Shown one piece after another: positions 23,581 through 32,989 of a stretch of DNA of 64,000 nucleotides. Position 1 is the first letter of the stretch; each line of letters opens with the position of its first letter. The notes beneath the pieces were generated by a model. The model was not told the DNA's origin. It saw only the letters and a list, made by a program, of their open reading frames with translations, and did no database searches. The stretch is from JANXYY01 sp035530875 (lineage in GTDB: Bacteria > Actinomycetota > Actinomycetes > Nanopelagicales > Nanopelagicaceae): assembly GCA_035530875.1 (NCBI GenBank), contig DATKUB010000057.1:42346-106345 (forward strand). The letters are read 5' to 3'. Made by a program: the position numbers and the translations under genes.

Positions 23581-24723
23581 ATGACGCGCACTCTGGTCGT
23601 GACAAATGATTTTGGGCCGCGGACCGGTGGCATCGAGTCCTTTGTTAACGCCTTGGTTGAGCGAGCTCCTCGAGACAGCATCGTTGTTCACGCTGGCAGG
23701 CAGGAGGGCGACGAGGAATACGACGAGGATCTTCGCGCACGTACTGGCGTTCAAGTGATTCGTGACCCCATGCGGATGCTCCTTCCATCTCCCGGATTGG
23801 CCAGCCGCACTGCAAAGACGGCACGTGACTTCGAATGCACTTCCGTCTGGTTTGGCGCTGCTGCGCCACTGGGTCTGCTCACCCCCACCTTGCGTAGAGT
23901 CGGAATAACGCGGGCGGTTGCAACGACACATGGACATGAGGTCTGGTGGGCAAGAACCCCAGTCACTCGTCAACTGCTCCACCGAGTGGGTGAAGTGACC
24001 GATGTTGTCACGTACTTGGGCGAATACACGCGCTCTCGAGTTGGAATGGCGCTTTCCCCGAGTGCGCGGATGCGAATGGCCCAGCTTACGCCGGGCGTGG
24101 ATGAGAAGTTCTTCCGCCCAAATCTTGAGGTCGAAGCATTGCGCCAGAGTCTTGATATGAAAGATCGTCGACTGATCATGACAGTTGGTCGGCTAGTGCC
24201 ACGAAAAGGTCAAGACCGGCTAATTGAGGCGCTGCCAGAAATTAGAAAGCGGATAAGCGATGTCGGCTTAGTAGTGGTTGGAGAAGGGCCATACCGAACG
24301 AGGTTAGAAGCCAAAGTGCGCGACCTAAATTTGTCCGATCATGTTCGAATGGTGGGGCGGGTTCCGCTGGCCGAATTACCAACGTATCTAAACGCAGCGC
24401 AAGTGTTTGCGATGCCCTCTCGGAGCCGGCTGGGCGGTCTGGAAGTTGAAGGACTTGGAATCGTCTATCTTGAAGCCAGTGCTTGTGCCATCCCGGTAAT
24501 AGCGGGCAATTCTGGCGGCGCACCAGATGCTGTTCGCGAAGGAATAACTGGGTTTGTCGTAGATGGGCGTGACAGGGGCGACCTTGTAGATCGGATTGTG
24601 ACCATTCTTGGAGATGAAGCGTTAGCTAGTCGGATGGGTGCCGCCGGCAGAGAGTTTGTTCTTAGCAATTGGCGTTGGGACGATATTGTTAAACGCCATC
24701 AGTTGCTACTTCACTCGGAGTAG
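23581..24723 (+). CDS. GT4 mannosyltransferase of phosphatidylinositol mannoside synthesis (PimB'-like)
   Basis: 380 residues, GT-B fold. VTNDFGPRTGGIESFVNAL is the usual PimB'/MgtA N-terminus; the C-terminal half has GRLVPRKGQDRLIEALP, VVVGEGPYR and the nucleotide-sugar E-x7-E region GLEVEGLGIVYLEASACAIP. In mycobacteria the orthologue at this locus adds the second mannose to phosphatidylinositol monomannoside from GDP-mannose. It follows the M48 gene by 9 bases, probably in one transcript. The acceptor in this organism is inferred from synteny. Confidence 0.85.
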   Translation: MTRTLVVTNDFGPRTGGIESFVNALVERAPRDSIVVHAGRQEGDEEYDEDLRARTGVQVIRDPMRMLLPSPGLASRTAKTARDFECTSVWFGAAAPLGLLTPTLRRVGITRAVATTHGHEVWWARTPVTRQLLHRVGEVTDVVTYLGEYTRSRVGMALSPSARMRMAQLTPGVDEKFFRPNLEVEALRQSLDMKDRRLIMTVGRLVPRKGQDRLIEALPEIRKRISDVGLVVVGEGPYRTRLEAKVRDLNLSDHVRMVGRVPLAELPTYLNAAQVFAMPSRSRLGGLEVEGLGIVYLEASACAIPVIAGNSGGAPDAVREGITGFVVDGRDRGDLVDRIVTILGDEALASRMGAAGREFVLSNWRWDDIVKRHQLLLHSE

Positions 24724-24724
24724 T

Positions 24725-26164
24725 TCAGTGCCGCAAGTTCAATGTTGGCGCGGCGATTAGCACGTAATGACCATCGGTCATAATCCGATGCCATTTTTGC
24801 TCGCTAATCAAATGCCAAATTAAAGGCGAGCCCACATCCAAAACAGCAGCATTTGGGCGCAATTCAGTAAGTAGATAGGCGTTTGCCCCGGAGACCTTCA
24901 GCATTTCAAAGTACTGAGCGAGCCAATCTGGATTGAAACGATCGGCTCTACCGTCGACGGCAAGATGAACTCGATCGCCGCCCAATGCCAGGAGCACGCC
25001 GCTTGCGTTGTAATCGTTAATGATCCGAAGATTCTGAGTAGACGCTGCCAGTCGCTTGGCAATGTATTGCGGTTTTACTCCGTCCAGAGGATTTACGAGC
25101 GCAGTAGAAATCACTGTACACAAAAGCGCCAGCGCCATCGCAAATTTGAATTTAGCGGTTGTCGCACGACTCATATCTTGACTCATTAACTTAGGAAATG
25201 CACTGATCCAACGGTCGAGCCTGCGCGCCACAAGCGGGGCAATGAGAAGCGTTGCAGGTCCGATGTTCCGAAAGGCCGTGAAGGCGAAGAGCGTCCAAAT
25301 TAGAACCCAGAGAAATTCAAAAATGTTAGGTCGAGCTTTCCCTAAAGTGGAGGCAACCACAAATAAGATCAACAGCGCGAGCAAGCCATAAGCAAGTGGA
25401 TCTGTGAAGTCTGTTCGCTGCCATTCGACGATGAATCTGCCTGCGGTATCCCGCAGTTTGAAGGGCAGCAAGAACCCGTTCCAACCGATCGGAGATAAGC
25501 AACCAGCTATCGCGACCGAAATCAACAGGAAAGAAGACTGAATTATGTAGCTAAGGTTCTTGAGCCGAATGGCCGAAAGCGTCAAGGCAAGTGCCAATGC
25601 TCCTGGCGCCAGAATCCAAGAACCATGGAGGTTGGCCCAGAGGAAAGTTGCAGGTACCCAGAGCCAAGTTGAGCGCTCGAATCGTGCGTCGATCAGAATT
25701 CTGGCGCAGGTGGCACCAGTCAGGGCGATAAAGATAAGCCCGACTAGAGCTGGGCGCTCTTGGATAGATGGCACAAGCACAAAGGCGGCGGTGCCGGCGG
25801 TCACAGCTACGGCAGGCAAGCCGTTCCTGCGGGCTAGAGTGCCGACGAACACCAATAGGAGCAATAACCCAAAAATAAAACGCCACCAGATTAATGCCTG
25901 CCATCCCAGCAATTGGTGACCTAGCGACATCAGTACTTCACTCAACCACTGGGACGTTCGCCAATTCCTAGAGTATGTACTTCCAGAGTACAAACTCCAG
26001 GAGCTCCCAAGGTCGTTGAACGGAACTCCCGATCGAATTTGATCACCGATCTTTACATGCCACCAAGAGTCGAGATCCCCAATTCCGAGTCTGTTTATTT
26101 GCATGAAAATAGGAACTAATGAAATTGGCAGTGCAAATCTAAGGTGCCGCAGAATGGTTTTCAA
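24725..26164 (-). CDS. Polytopic membrane protein, GT-C-like
   Basis: 479 residues with about ten hydrophobic helices and a C-terminal soluble segment. Near the N-terminus, GIGDLDSWWHVKIGDQIRSG resembles the acidic loop of GT-C glycosyltransferases and related bacterial membrane proteins; the C-terminal IINDYNASGVLLALG...VDGRADRFNPDW also occurs in that group. A polyprenyl-linked sugar transferase role is possible but unproven. The start appears to be TTG. It follows the response regulator by 8 bases, suggesting the two-component pair controls or accompanies it. Confidence 0.7.
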   Translation of the reverse strand: MKTILRHLRFALPISLVPIFMQINRLGIGDLDSWWHVKIGDQIRSGVPFNDLGSSWSLYSGSTYSRNWRTSQWLSEVLMSLGHQLLGWQALIWWRFIFGLLLLLVFVGTLARRNGLPAVAVTAGTAAFVLVPSIQERPALVGLIFIALTGATCARILIDARFERSTWLWVPATFLWANLHGSWILAPGALALALTLSAIRLKNLSYIIQSSFLLISVAIAGCLSPIGWNGFLLPFKLRDTAGRFIVEWQRTDFTDPLAYGLLALLILFVVASTLGKARPNIFEFLWVLIWTLFAFTAFRNIGPATLLIAPLVARRLDRWISAFPKLMSQDMSRATTAKFKFAMALALLCTVISTALVNPLDGVKPQYIAKRLAASTQNLRIINDYNASGVLLALGGDRVHLAVDGRADRFNPDWLAQYFEMLKVSGANAYLLTELRPNAAVLDVGSPLIWHLISEQKWHRIMTDGHYVLIAAPTLNLRH

Positions 26165-26172
26165 TTGTTGGG

Positions 26173-26814
26173 TCAGCCTTGTTCAAGCGGGTTGTCGAGC
26201 AGCCCCCATTTGATTCCGGCGATGACTGCCTGGGCGCGACTGCCCACCGAAAGTTTTTCGTAGATTCGTGCTATATGCGTTTTGGTTGTAGAGGTGCTGA
26301 TAAACAACTTTCCGCCAATCTGGCCAACCGTATCGCCGGCGGCCAAAAGTTGCAGAACATGACGTTCCTTCGGCGATAGATGCGGCCCTGGTGTTGAAGA
26401 CTTTCTAGCCAGAGCAGAATCGAGATTAAGGGTGGTGAAAGAGCGTGGAGAAAATGCGGCACCCCTAGCGACGCGTACAACCTCATCGCTGGGCAGATCC
26501 TTGGCAAGAAAAGCACTGGCCCCGGCTTCTATCGCCAAGAAAAGCTGATCGTCACTTGGAAACATGGTCAAAATTACCAAGCCTAGATCTGGCTCTACGG
26601 TGCGCAGTTGGCGCACTAGCTCAAGCCCAGATCCATCTGGTAGGCGCAGATCTGTGATCACGACTTGGGCATGATGACGACTCTGCTGTGCGAGTCCTTC
26701 GCCTACCGAAGCTGCCTCTGCGATCACCTGACAGTCATCTGATCTGTCAAAGGCATGCTTTAACCCTTCGCGAATCAGTTGATGATCATCGACGAGCAGA
26801 ATCGAAATCATCAT
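26173..26814 (-). CDS. NarL/FixJ-type response regulator
   Basis: 213 residues: a receiver domain with ILLVDDHQLIREGL, phosphoacceptor Asp in VVITDLRLPDGSGLEL and a conserved Lys in SAFLAKDLP, then a LuxR-type helix-turn-helix (LSPKERHVLQLLAAGDTVGQIGGKLFISTSTTKTHIARIYEKLSV). It overlaps the histidine kinase by ATGA and lies between it and the membrane protein. Confidence 0.95.
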   Translation of the reverse strand: MMISILLVDDHQLIREGLKHAFDRSDDCQVIAEAASVGEGLAQQSRHHAQVVITDLRLPDGSGLELVRQLRTVEPDLGLVILTMFPSDDQLFLAIEAGASAFLAKDLPSDEVVRVARGAAFSPRSFTTLNLDSALARKSSTPGPHLSPKERHVLQLLAAGDTVGQIGGKLFISTSTTKTHIARIYEKLSVGSRAQAVIAGIKWGLLDNPLEQG

Positions 26815-27440
26815 GTCGGCGATGCAGTAACTTGAACTATCGTTCCGCCAAATTCTGCGTTCTTCACCTCGAAGGTTGCTCCGATCAACTCAGATCGCTC
26901 GGCCATGGTGGTCAGTCCATAGGAAAAATCCTTGGCTCTGACGTTTCCGATGCCATTGTCTTCGATTAGCATTGAAAATGATGTAAGAGAGCCTGAAAGC
27001 GAGACCGCCAAATCTGTGGCGTGAGAGTGTTGAACCACATTTGAAATGGCCTCGATAGCTATAGCAAGAAGGTGCCTCGATACGGCCGCACCCAAATCTG
27101 TAAACTCTTCAGTACAGTTGAATCGGACAATCATCCCATCGGGTTCAATGGCATGAAGGATTTCTCGTAATTCAGCGGGTAAATCAATGTCGCCGTTACG
27201 AAGATCAAAAATGGATCTGCGTAGGCGCTGGAGCGTTTGCGATAAATCTCCCCGAATTAGGCGAATCTGGCTGCGTTCCTTCGAGCCGAGTCCGGGCGCC
27301 GTTGCCAAGTCGTCAAGACGGTAGCCAAGTGCTGCCAGGTCTTGAGCAATGCCGTCATGAATCTCTCTGGCAAGACGAACTCGCTCAAGAGCTCCAGCCG
27401 CAGCATGGGCTCCGATGGGGTCTTTTGTTGGTTGCCTCAA
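26811..27440 (-). CDS. Short soluble sensor histidine kinase (HisKA_3 type)
   Basis: 209 residues only. The phosphoacceptor helix RLAREIHDGIAQDLAALGYRL is close to the N-terminus; the HATPase domain has EAISNVVQHSHA (N box), EDNGIG and YGLTTMAERSELIGA. There is no transmembrane or input domain, so it must sense a cytoplasmic signal or a partner protein. The start is TTG within a TTGA overlap with the fadD stop, implying coupled translation. It probably phosphorylates the adjacent regulator. Confidence 0.88.
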   Translation of the reverse strand: MRQPTKDPIGAHAAAGALERVRLAREIHDGIAQDLAALGYRLDDLATAPGLGSKERSQIRLIRGDLSQTLQRLRRSIFDLRNGDIDLPAELREILHAIEPDGMIVRFNCTEEFTDLGAAVSRHLLAIAIEAISNVVQHSHATDLAVSLSGSLTSFSMLIEDNGIGNVRAKDFSYGLTTMAERSELIGATFEVKNAEFGGTIVQVTASPT

Positions 27441-29245
27441 GAGTAGACAGACTCAATTTCGCTGGCGAAGTCGCGCATGACGGCGCCCCGAATGATGCTC
27501 AACTTGGGAGTTAGATGCCCGGATGCGATAGTGAGGTCTATCGGAAGGATCGCAAAGCGCTTGATCGCCTCCGCTTTGCTGACTGCCTTATTGGCCTCGT
27601 CGACAGCGAGCTGCAGTGCGTCGCGCAATTGGGAATCTTCAATAAGCTGCGAGATTGGTAGGCCACTCTTGCCGTTTGAAGCACACCAGGCGGTCAAGAA
27701 GTCCTGATCCAAGGTGATGAGCGCTGCTATATAGGGTTTATTGTCGCCCACTACAACACACTGGCTAACCAGTGGATGTGCTCTTAGGCGGTCCTCAAGC
27801 ACCGCCGGCGCGACATTTTTGCCTCCAGAGGTAACGATCAGTTCCTTCTTGCGCCCGACGATGAAGAGGAAACCGTCTTCATCGAGCCGTCCCAGGTCTC
27901 CACTTTTGAAAAATCCATCCTCTGTGAAAGCGTCTTTGGTTGCCGCCTCATTTTTCCAGTAACCGCGGAAAACAATTGGTCCCTTAATTAACACTTCGCC
28001 GTCCGTTGCGATTCGGATCGTGGTTCCCGGGATTGGCTGGCCAACTGAACCAATCTTTACTTTTCCAGTTAGATTTAAAGTCGCTCCGGCCGTCGTTTCC
28101 GTCAAGCCGTATCCCTCTAAGACCGTGATGCCAATACCGCGGAAGAAATGTCCTAATCGAGCCCCAAGGGGCGCGCCGCCAGAGATCGCATGCTTTACCG
28201 ATCCGCCTAGCGCGGCGCGCAGCTTCCCATAAACCAGATGATCGAACAGCGAGTGCTCGAGGCGTAGCAGAAATCCGGGGCCACCAGAGTCAAGGGCCTG
28301 GCTAAATCGCACGGCACAGGATACGGAGGCGTTGAAGATCCGGCCCTTACCGTCCGCTTCCGCTTTACTGCCGGCGGTGTTAAAGATTTTTTCAAAGACC
28401 CTAGGTACGGAGAGAATAAAGCGTGGCTGGAAAGAGGCGAGATCGCTGGGCAGAATAGCTAAATCAGGGCAGTGTCCAAGGCAGAGCCCGGCAAAGATGG
28501 TACCCACTCCGATCATCCGGCCGAATACGTGGGCAAGGGGTAGGAAAAGCAGGGTCGAACCGCCCTCTGAATAGAACAGATCTGCGGCCGCATTAGAAAC
28601 AGCATGTGCTTCGACTAAGAAATTCGCGTGGGTAACTTCGCAGCCCTTGGGCCGCCCTGTTGTGCCAGACGTGTAGATCAAGGTCGCGAGCGCATCAACG
28701 GGTACCCCGGCTCTACGTGTCTCTATTTCCTGATCGCTGACGTTGATTCCAGCGGCGGCCAGTTGGTCCAACGCGCCGTCTTCGATGCCCCAAACTCGAT
28801 TTAACGTGGGAGCTTTGGTCCGTACCGATTCAACGATGCTCTGATGCGTTGCGGTCTCGGCAAAGAGAGCAACCGCTTCAGAATCTGTGAGAATCCACTC
28901 CACTTGCTCGGCCGATGACGTTTCATAGATCGGAACCACAACGGCGCCGGCCGTCCAGATTGCAAAGTCTAGGACGGTCCACTCGTAGCGGGTTCGGGAC
29001 ATAATCGCTACCCGGTCGCCTATGTTTACCCCAGCGGCCACGAGTCCTTTGGCGCATGCTCTGACCTGCTCGTTGAGTTCGCGAGCCGTAATTGGAATCC
29101 ACTGATTCTGGCCCTCAGTTACGGCTATGTCCTTAATCTTGACCAGGACTCGATCTGGCGTTGCCTGGGCGTGGTCATAGATGAGATCGCTGAGATTATG
29201 CGCGTTGGGTGCCGGCATGATGGCTGGGGTAGCAAACTCAAGCAC
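27437..29245 (-). CDS. fadD15: Long-chain acyl-CoA synthetase (FadD15-type)
   Basis: 602 residues. It activates fatty acids as acyl-AMP and then acyl-CoA. The P-loop-like motif LIYTSGTTGRPKGCEVTH, VLEGYGLTETTAG, FFKSGDLGRLDEDGFLFIVGRKKELIVTSGGKNVAP and the terminal LTPKLSIIRGAVMRDF are all in order. GTG 29245 follows AGGAGG with ideal spacing, so the longer frame is rejected. The synteny matches fadD15 next to pimB'. Confidence 0.94.
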   Translation of the reverse strand: MLEFATPAIMPAPNAHNLSDLIYDHAQATPDRVLVKIKDIAVTEGQNQWIPITARELNEQVRACAKGLVAAGVNIGDRVAIMSRTRYEWTVLDFAIWTAGAVVVPIYETSSAEQVEWILTDSEAVALFAETATHQSIVESVRTKAPTLNRVWGIEDGALDQLAAAGINVSDQEIETRRAGVPVDALATLIYTSGTTGRPKGCEVTHANFLVEAHAVSNAAADLFYSEGGSTLLFLPLAHVFGRMIGVGTIFAGLCLGHCPDLAILPSDLASFQPRFILSVPRVFEKIFNTAGSKAEADGKGRIFNASVSCAVRFSQALDSGGPGFLLRLEHSLFDHLVYGKLRAALGGSVKHAISGGAPLGARLGHFFRGIGITVLEGYGLTETTAGATLNLTGKVKIGSVGQPIPGTTIRIATDGEVLIKGPIVFRGYWKNEAATKDAFTEDGFFKSGDLGRLDEDGFLFIVGRKKELIVTSGGKNVAPAVLEDRLRAHPLVSQCVVVGDNKPYIAALITLDQDFLTAWCASNGKSGLPISQLIEDSQLRDALQLAVDEANKAVSKAEAIKRFAILPIDLTIASGHLTPKLSIIRGAVMRDFASEIESVYS

Positions 29246-29318
29246 GAAGCCTCCTGAATCTAGACAGACTATCGGCACCACGGTAGCGCCCAACTGCGCT
29301 GTTCGGCAGGGGTACGAC

Positions 29319-29332
29319 TAACCTTCTCTACA
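29319..29332 (+). promoter_or_regulatory. -10 box for a leaderless SRPBCC mRNA
   Basis: TAACCT (29319-29324) ends 7 bases before ATG 29332, and no Shine-Dalgarno is present. Confidence 0.5.
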
Positions 29333-29772
29333 TGAGTGAGGCAACCCAGGCGTCGATCAAGATCGAGGCCCCCATGGCCGATGTGGTCGAGGTAATAGCA
29401 GATTTGGCGAAATACCCAGAGTGGACAAGTTCCATCAAGCGAGTTGAAATCTTAGAAAGCGACGCGCAAGGTCGAGCGACAAAGGCAACTTTGTCGGTGG
29501 ATGCGGGCGTTCTTCGAGACATGGTGACGGTCCAGTACGACTGGTCCTTGGCGCCAGCACAAGTAAGTTGGACGCTGGTAGAAGCCGAACTTCTTACCGA
29601 GATGGACGGCACCTACGAAGTTGTCGAAGCTGATGAAGACTCAACACAAGTTACTTACCGCCTCCAAGTGGATGTCGCAATGCCCATGCTTTCGATGCTC
29701 AAACGCAAGGCGGAACAGGCCGTGGTCGATGCAGCCCTGAAGGAATTAAAGAAGCGAGTCGAAGCAAACTAA
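29332..29772 (+). CDS. SRPBCC (polyketide cyclase/START-like) protein, Rv2185c-type
   Basis: 146 residues with the helix-grip pattern: APMADVVEVIADLAKYPEWTSSIKRVEIL at the start, alternating strands, and a long C-terminal helix (LKRKAEQAVVDAALKELKKRVEAN). Such proteins bind hydrophobic ligands; the ligand here is unknown. Its place beside fadD15 is conserved in actinobacteria. TAATG overlap with the next gene. Confidence 0.88.
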   Translation: MSEATQASIKIEAPMADVVEVIADLAKYPEWTSSIKRVEILESDAQGRATKATLSVDAGVLRDMVTVQYDWSLAPAQVSWTLVEAELLTEMDGTYEVVEADEDSTQVTYRLQVDVAMPMLSMLKRKAEQAVVDAALKELKKRVEAN

Positions 29773-30716
29773 TGGCGTTGGCGATTGGTATCGACGTTGG
29801 GGGAACCAAGATTCTCGGCGGCATCGTCGATGATCATGGACAGATCCTCGTTAAGGCCCGCCGAAATACGCCATCCGAAGGTGGCGCAACTCTGATTTCT
29901 GCGATCGCGGACTTGGCCAACGAACTTCGCCGGCAATCGCACGTCGTTGCAGTTGGATTATCGATTGCCGGATTTGTTTCATCCGATCGGTCAACGATGT
30001 TTGCCACGCCAAATATTGCTGGTCTCGATGGCGTGAAGTTGCGTCAGCCCCTGGAAAGCGCAATTGGATTGCCGGTACGCGTAGAAAATGATGCAAATTC
30101 TGCCGCTTGGGGCGAATCGGTGTATGGGGCCGGACGAGGGTGCGACCATCTGATGCTGTTGACGATCGGGACTGGCATCGGCGGCGGCATCATCACCAAC
30201 GGCGATCTATATCGAGGTGCGCATGGCGTAGCAGCGGAATTTGGGCACATGCGGATGGTGCCTAACGGCCTTAGGTGTGGGTGTGGAAGTGATGGCTGCT
30301 TTGAAAAGTATGCGTCTGGCAGTGCCCTAGCGCGAATTGCTAAAGAACTTGCGACCATCAAACCTGATCAGGCAACCAAGTTGCTCGCGCTCGGCGACGG
30401 CACAATCGACGGCATTCACGGTTCTCATATCACCGAGGCAGCCCTAGCAGGCGATCAGGTAGCTCTAGATGCGTTTGGGGAAATGGGAGACTGGCTTGGG
30501 GCTGGTATCGCAACACTAAGCGTTGTCCTGGACCCTGAGCGCGTAATTATCGGCGGTGGCGTGATTGAGGCAGGAGATCTTCTGCTCACGCCTACTCGCA
30601 ATGCTCTGATGCGGAATCTGCCATACGCGGCGAAGCGACCGGCTCCCTCAATTGTGCCAGCAGAGTTGGGCAATGACGCGGGGCTAGTAGGGGTTGCCGA
30701 CTTATCTAGGCTCTAG
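29772..30716 (+). CDS. ROK-family glucokinase
   Basis: 314 residues. The N-terminal ATP-binding DVGGTKILGGIVDD, the sugar-binding ENDANSAAWGE, the second phosphate motif GTGIGGGI and the ROK zinc signature CGCGSDGCFEKYASG are all present. It phosphorylates glucose (or a related hexose) for glycolysis. It shares a TAATG junction with the SRPBCC gene. Confidence 0.93.
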   Translation: MALAIGIDVGGTKILGGIVDDHGQILVKARRNTPSEGGATLISAIADLANELRRQSHVVAVGLSIAGFVSSDRSTMFATPNIAGLDGVKLRQPLESAIGLPVRVENDANSAAWGESVYGAGRGCDHLMLLTIGTGIGGGIITNGDLYRGAHGVAAEFGHMRMVPNGLRCGCGSDGCFEKYASGSALARIAKELATIKPDQATKLLALGDGTIDGIHGSHITEAALAGDQVALDAFGEMGDWLGAGIATLSVVLDPERVIIGGGVIEAGDLLLTPTRNALMRNLPYAAKRPAPSIVPAELGNDAGLVGVADLSRL

Positions 30717-30750
30717 GTACTTGGATTCCTTGCCATCAGAATTAGGCGAA

Positions 30751-31359
30751 CTAGACGACGGCACCACTTTCAGGATCGTCATCGTCCTCGTCAGGGTTTC
30801 TTGTTTGGAGTAAGAGCGCGGCTAATCCGGCGACGAATCCGAAAAGGCCGAGCCAAGTTGCAAAGCCAGTCGGATCAAATTGCGTGAGTGCATTCGCTGC
30901 CAACAGAAGTGGGCCGCCTAGCGCGCCAAGCAGAGCAATTCGCGTGGATTTTTGAAATCTCGGAAGCGGCTCAGGCTCGGGCGGCTCGAAGTGATCAAGG
31001 CGGTCCAACTCATCGAGATATGTAGTGCCAGACGGCATCGATAATTGCGACACGATGGCCTCAAAATCAGAGATGTTTGTCGATTCGGGCCATTCTGATT
31101 GCTCACTCGCGACAATTTCCAGAGCAAGTTTGCGCTTGCTCTGATCGACATAAATCTTCTGGCCTAGTGGTGAGTCCAGGGACAGTCCGCGATAGATCGA
31201 GTCACCAGTTTCAGGAAGGGAAAAGGCCGCTATTCCCCCTTCTCGTAACGCGACGAGCAGGTTATCTGCAATCGGAGGAGTGGCGGTGGCGATCAGTGAC
31301 CAAATGGTTGCCGGCAGCCCATTCGACCTTGCTCCGTCGGGAGGAACCGCGTTGGTCAC
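30751..31359 (-). CDS. Conserved membrane-anchored protein, function unknown
   Basis: 202 residues: a soluble N-terminal ~125-residue domain (REGGIAAFSLPETGDSIYRG, KIYVDQSKRKLALEIV), two C-terminal transmembrane helices (STRIALLGALGGPLLLAANAL, FATWLGLFGFVAGLAALLLQT) and an acidic tail (NPDEDDDDPESG). GTG start inside a GTGA overlap with the upstream hydrolase, so the two are coupled. Similar small proteins occur in actinobacteria; no function is visible. Confidence 0.75.
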   Translation of the reverse strand: MTNAVPPDGARSNGLPATIWSLIATATPPIADNLLVALREGGIAAFSLPETGDSIYRGLSLDSPLGQKIYVDQSKRKLALEIVASEQSEWPESTNISDFEAIVSQLSMPSGTTYLDELDRLDHFEPPEPEPLPRFQKSTRIALLGALGGPLLLAANALTQFDPTGFATWLGLFGFVAGLAALLLQTRNPDEDDDDPESGAVV

Positions 31360-32150
31360 GTTGGATCTCCTGTTGAGGCGACGCCGTTCTGAGAGTGTTT
31401 GGCTTCGCCTCGCTTGATGAATGCCAGAGACTCTTGATGGATTATCTCTGCATCGTAGTCGAGCGTTGCAACATGAAAGGAGTTCTCGAGCAACACCAAA
31501 TTCTTCTCGAGCGACTTGGCTTCGTGAAGGATAGCTTCACTACTCGAAGCCGGAACTACGTGGTCTTGAAGTGACCGGAAGAGCAAGATGGGGGTTTCGA
31601 TTTTGGCCATCCGTGGCGAAATGTCGCGAAGGAGAAGACTAAGCGAGTGGAGTGCTTTAAGCGGTGTTTCGGCATAACCGTGCACGGGTGGATTCGGCTT
31701 TGAAATATCGCTTGCGCTCGGCTTGAGCGTCTTTCGAAAAAATCTCAGTGCACTTGCCCGGCGGATGAGACCGTGCGGGTCTTTAAGTGCCGGATTGACA
31801 AGAATAAGTCCAGATATCAACTCGGGGTAGCGCTCGGCTAGGCGCACGCCGAGGGCCCCGCCCATCGAAAAGCCGGCGATGAATAGCAAGTCAGTCTGTT
31901 CAGCTAGCGCTTGAAGCCCCTTCTCGGCTTCGGCATACCAATCCTGCCAAGTGGTCTTGTTCATCTCTGGCCAATCGGTGCCATGTCCTGGCAGTCGTGG
32001 CGCGATAACGCTATATCCCGAGCGTGCTAGGAACTCGGCCCAGGGCAGTACGGATGCGGGGGATCCAGTGAACCCGTGAAGCATCAGAACGCCAGTTCGA
32101 CCGCCTTCAGCCAGGTAAGTGTCGGCATGCATGGGCTGATCGTGGCACAC
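31356..32150 (-). CDS. Alpha/beta hydrolase (carboxylesterase/lysophospholipase-like)
   Basis: 264 residues. LMLHGFTGSPASVLPWAEFLA supplies the oxyanion hole, GFSMGGAL the nucleophile Ser, and later segments IETPILLFRSLQDHVVPA and SFHVATLDYDAE the Asp and His. The family hydrolyses short esters or monoglycerides. GTG 32150 or ATG 32132 may be the start. It is divergent from the acyltransferase gene with only 16 bases between. Confidence 0.85.
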   Translation of the reverse strand: MCHDQPMHADTYLAEGGRTGVLMLHGFTGSPASVLPWAEFLARSGYSVIAPRLPGHGTDWPEMNKTTWQDWYAEAEKGLQALAEQTDLLFIAGFSMGGALGVRLAERYPELISGLILVNPALKDPHGLIRRASALRFFRKTLKPSASDISKPNPPVHGYAETPLKALHSLSLLLRDISPRMAKIETPILLFRSLQDHVVPASSSEAILHEAKSLEKNLVLLENSFHVATLDYDAEIIHQESLAFIKRGEAKHSQNGVASTGDPT

Positions 32151-32166
32151 CTACTATCGTTAAGAG

Positions 32167-32853
32167 GTGCTCTATTCGATTCTGAAGTCAATTTTAGAAC
32201 CAACGCTCGGCGCGCTTTTCCGCCCGGACGTCGAGGGACTCGAGTACGTGCCAGAAGAAGGCCCGGCGATAATTGCGAGCAATCATCTGTCTTTTAGCGA
32301 TTCGATCTTCTTGCCGCTGGTTGTGCCCAGGCGGGTGACCTTTCTGGCGAAAAGTGAATATTTCACTGGAAAAGGCGTAAAGGGCCGATCGACGGCAACG
32401 CTCTTTCGGGCGCTGGGTCAAGTCCCAGTAGATCGTTCCGGCGGTAGAGCTGGCGAAGAAGCGCTCACCACCGGTCTTGGAGTGCTTAATCAAGGTTCGT
32501 TGCTGGCGATCTATCCGGAAGGCACTCGTTCGCCCGACGGTCGGTTATATCGGGGTCGGACTGGGATTGCCCGACTTACCTTGGAATCCGGCGTGCCAGT
32601 GATTCCGGTGGCCATGATCAATACCGACAAAATTCAGCCACCTGGGCGGGTCGTACCAAAAATTATGCAGGTGGGGATCAAATTTGGCGAGCCTCTTAAT
32701 TTTCAACGGTATGAGGGAATGAGCCAAGATCGCTTTGTGCTCCGTTCCATCACCGACGAAATCATGTACTCGCTAATGAAGTTGGGCGGACAGGAATACG
32801 TAGACATTTACGCCTCAAGGGCAAAAGCCGAGAAGAATGAAAAAACTGAGTGA
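32167..32853 (+). CDS. 1-acyl-sn-glycerol-3-phosphate acyltransferase (PlsC-like)
   Basis: 228 residues with the acyltransferase blocks SNHLSFSDSIF (NHx4D), VPVDRSGG, YPEGTRSPDG and VPVIPVAMI. It adds the second acyl chain to lysophosphatidic acid in phospholipid synthesis. GTG start. The C-terminus is Lys/Glu-rich. The position matches Rv2182c in the conserved block. Confidence 0.92.
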   Translation: MLYSILKSILEPTLGALFRPDVEGLEYVPEEGPAIIASNHLSFSDSIFLPLVVPRRVTFLAKSEYFTGKGVKGRSTATLFRALGQVPVDRSGGRAGEEALTTGLGVLNQGSLLAIYPEGTRSPDGRLYRGRTGIARLTLESGVPVIPVAMINTDKIQPPGRVVPKIMQVGIKFGEPLNFQRYEGMSQDRFVLRSITDEIMYSLMKLGGQEYVDIYASRAKAEKNEKTE

Positions 32854-32989
32854 TTTTTTTCGATAGATTGGTCTCCGTTGCTTTCTTGGACTAGAGCTGA
32901 GAATCGGATGACTTAGGTAAGGCCCACAGCGCCGTGGTAAGGCATTGTTCAAAAGTTACAATTCTAAACATGTTCTCGATAGGAGCCTC

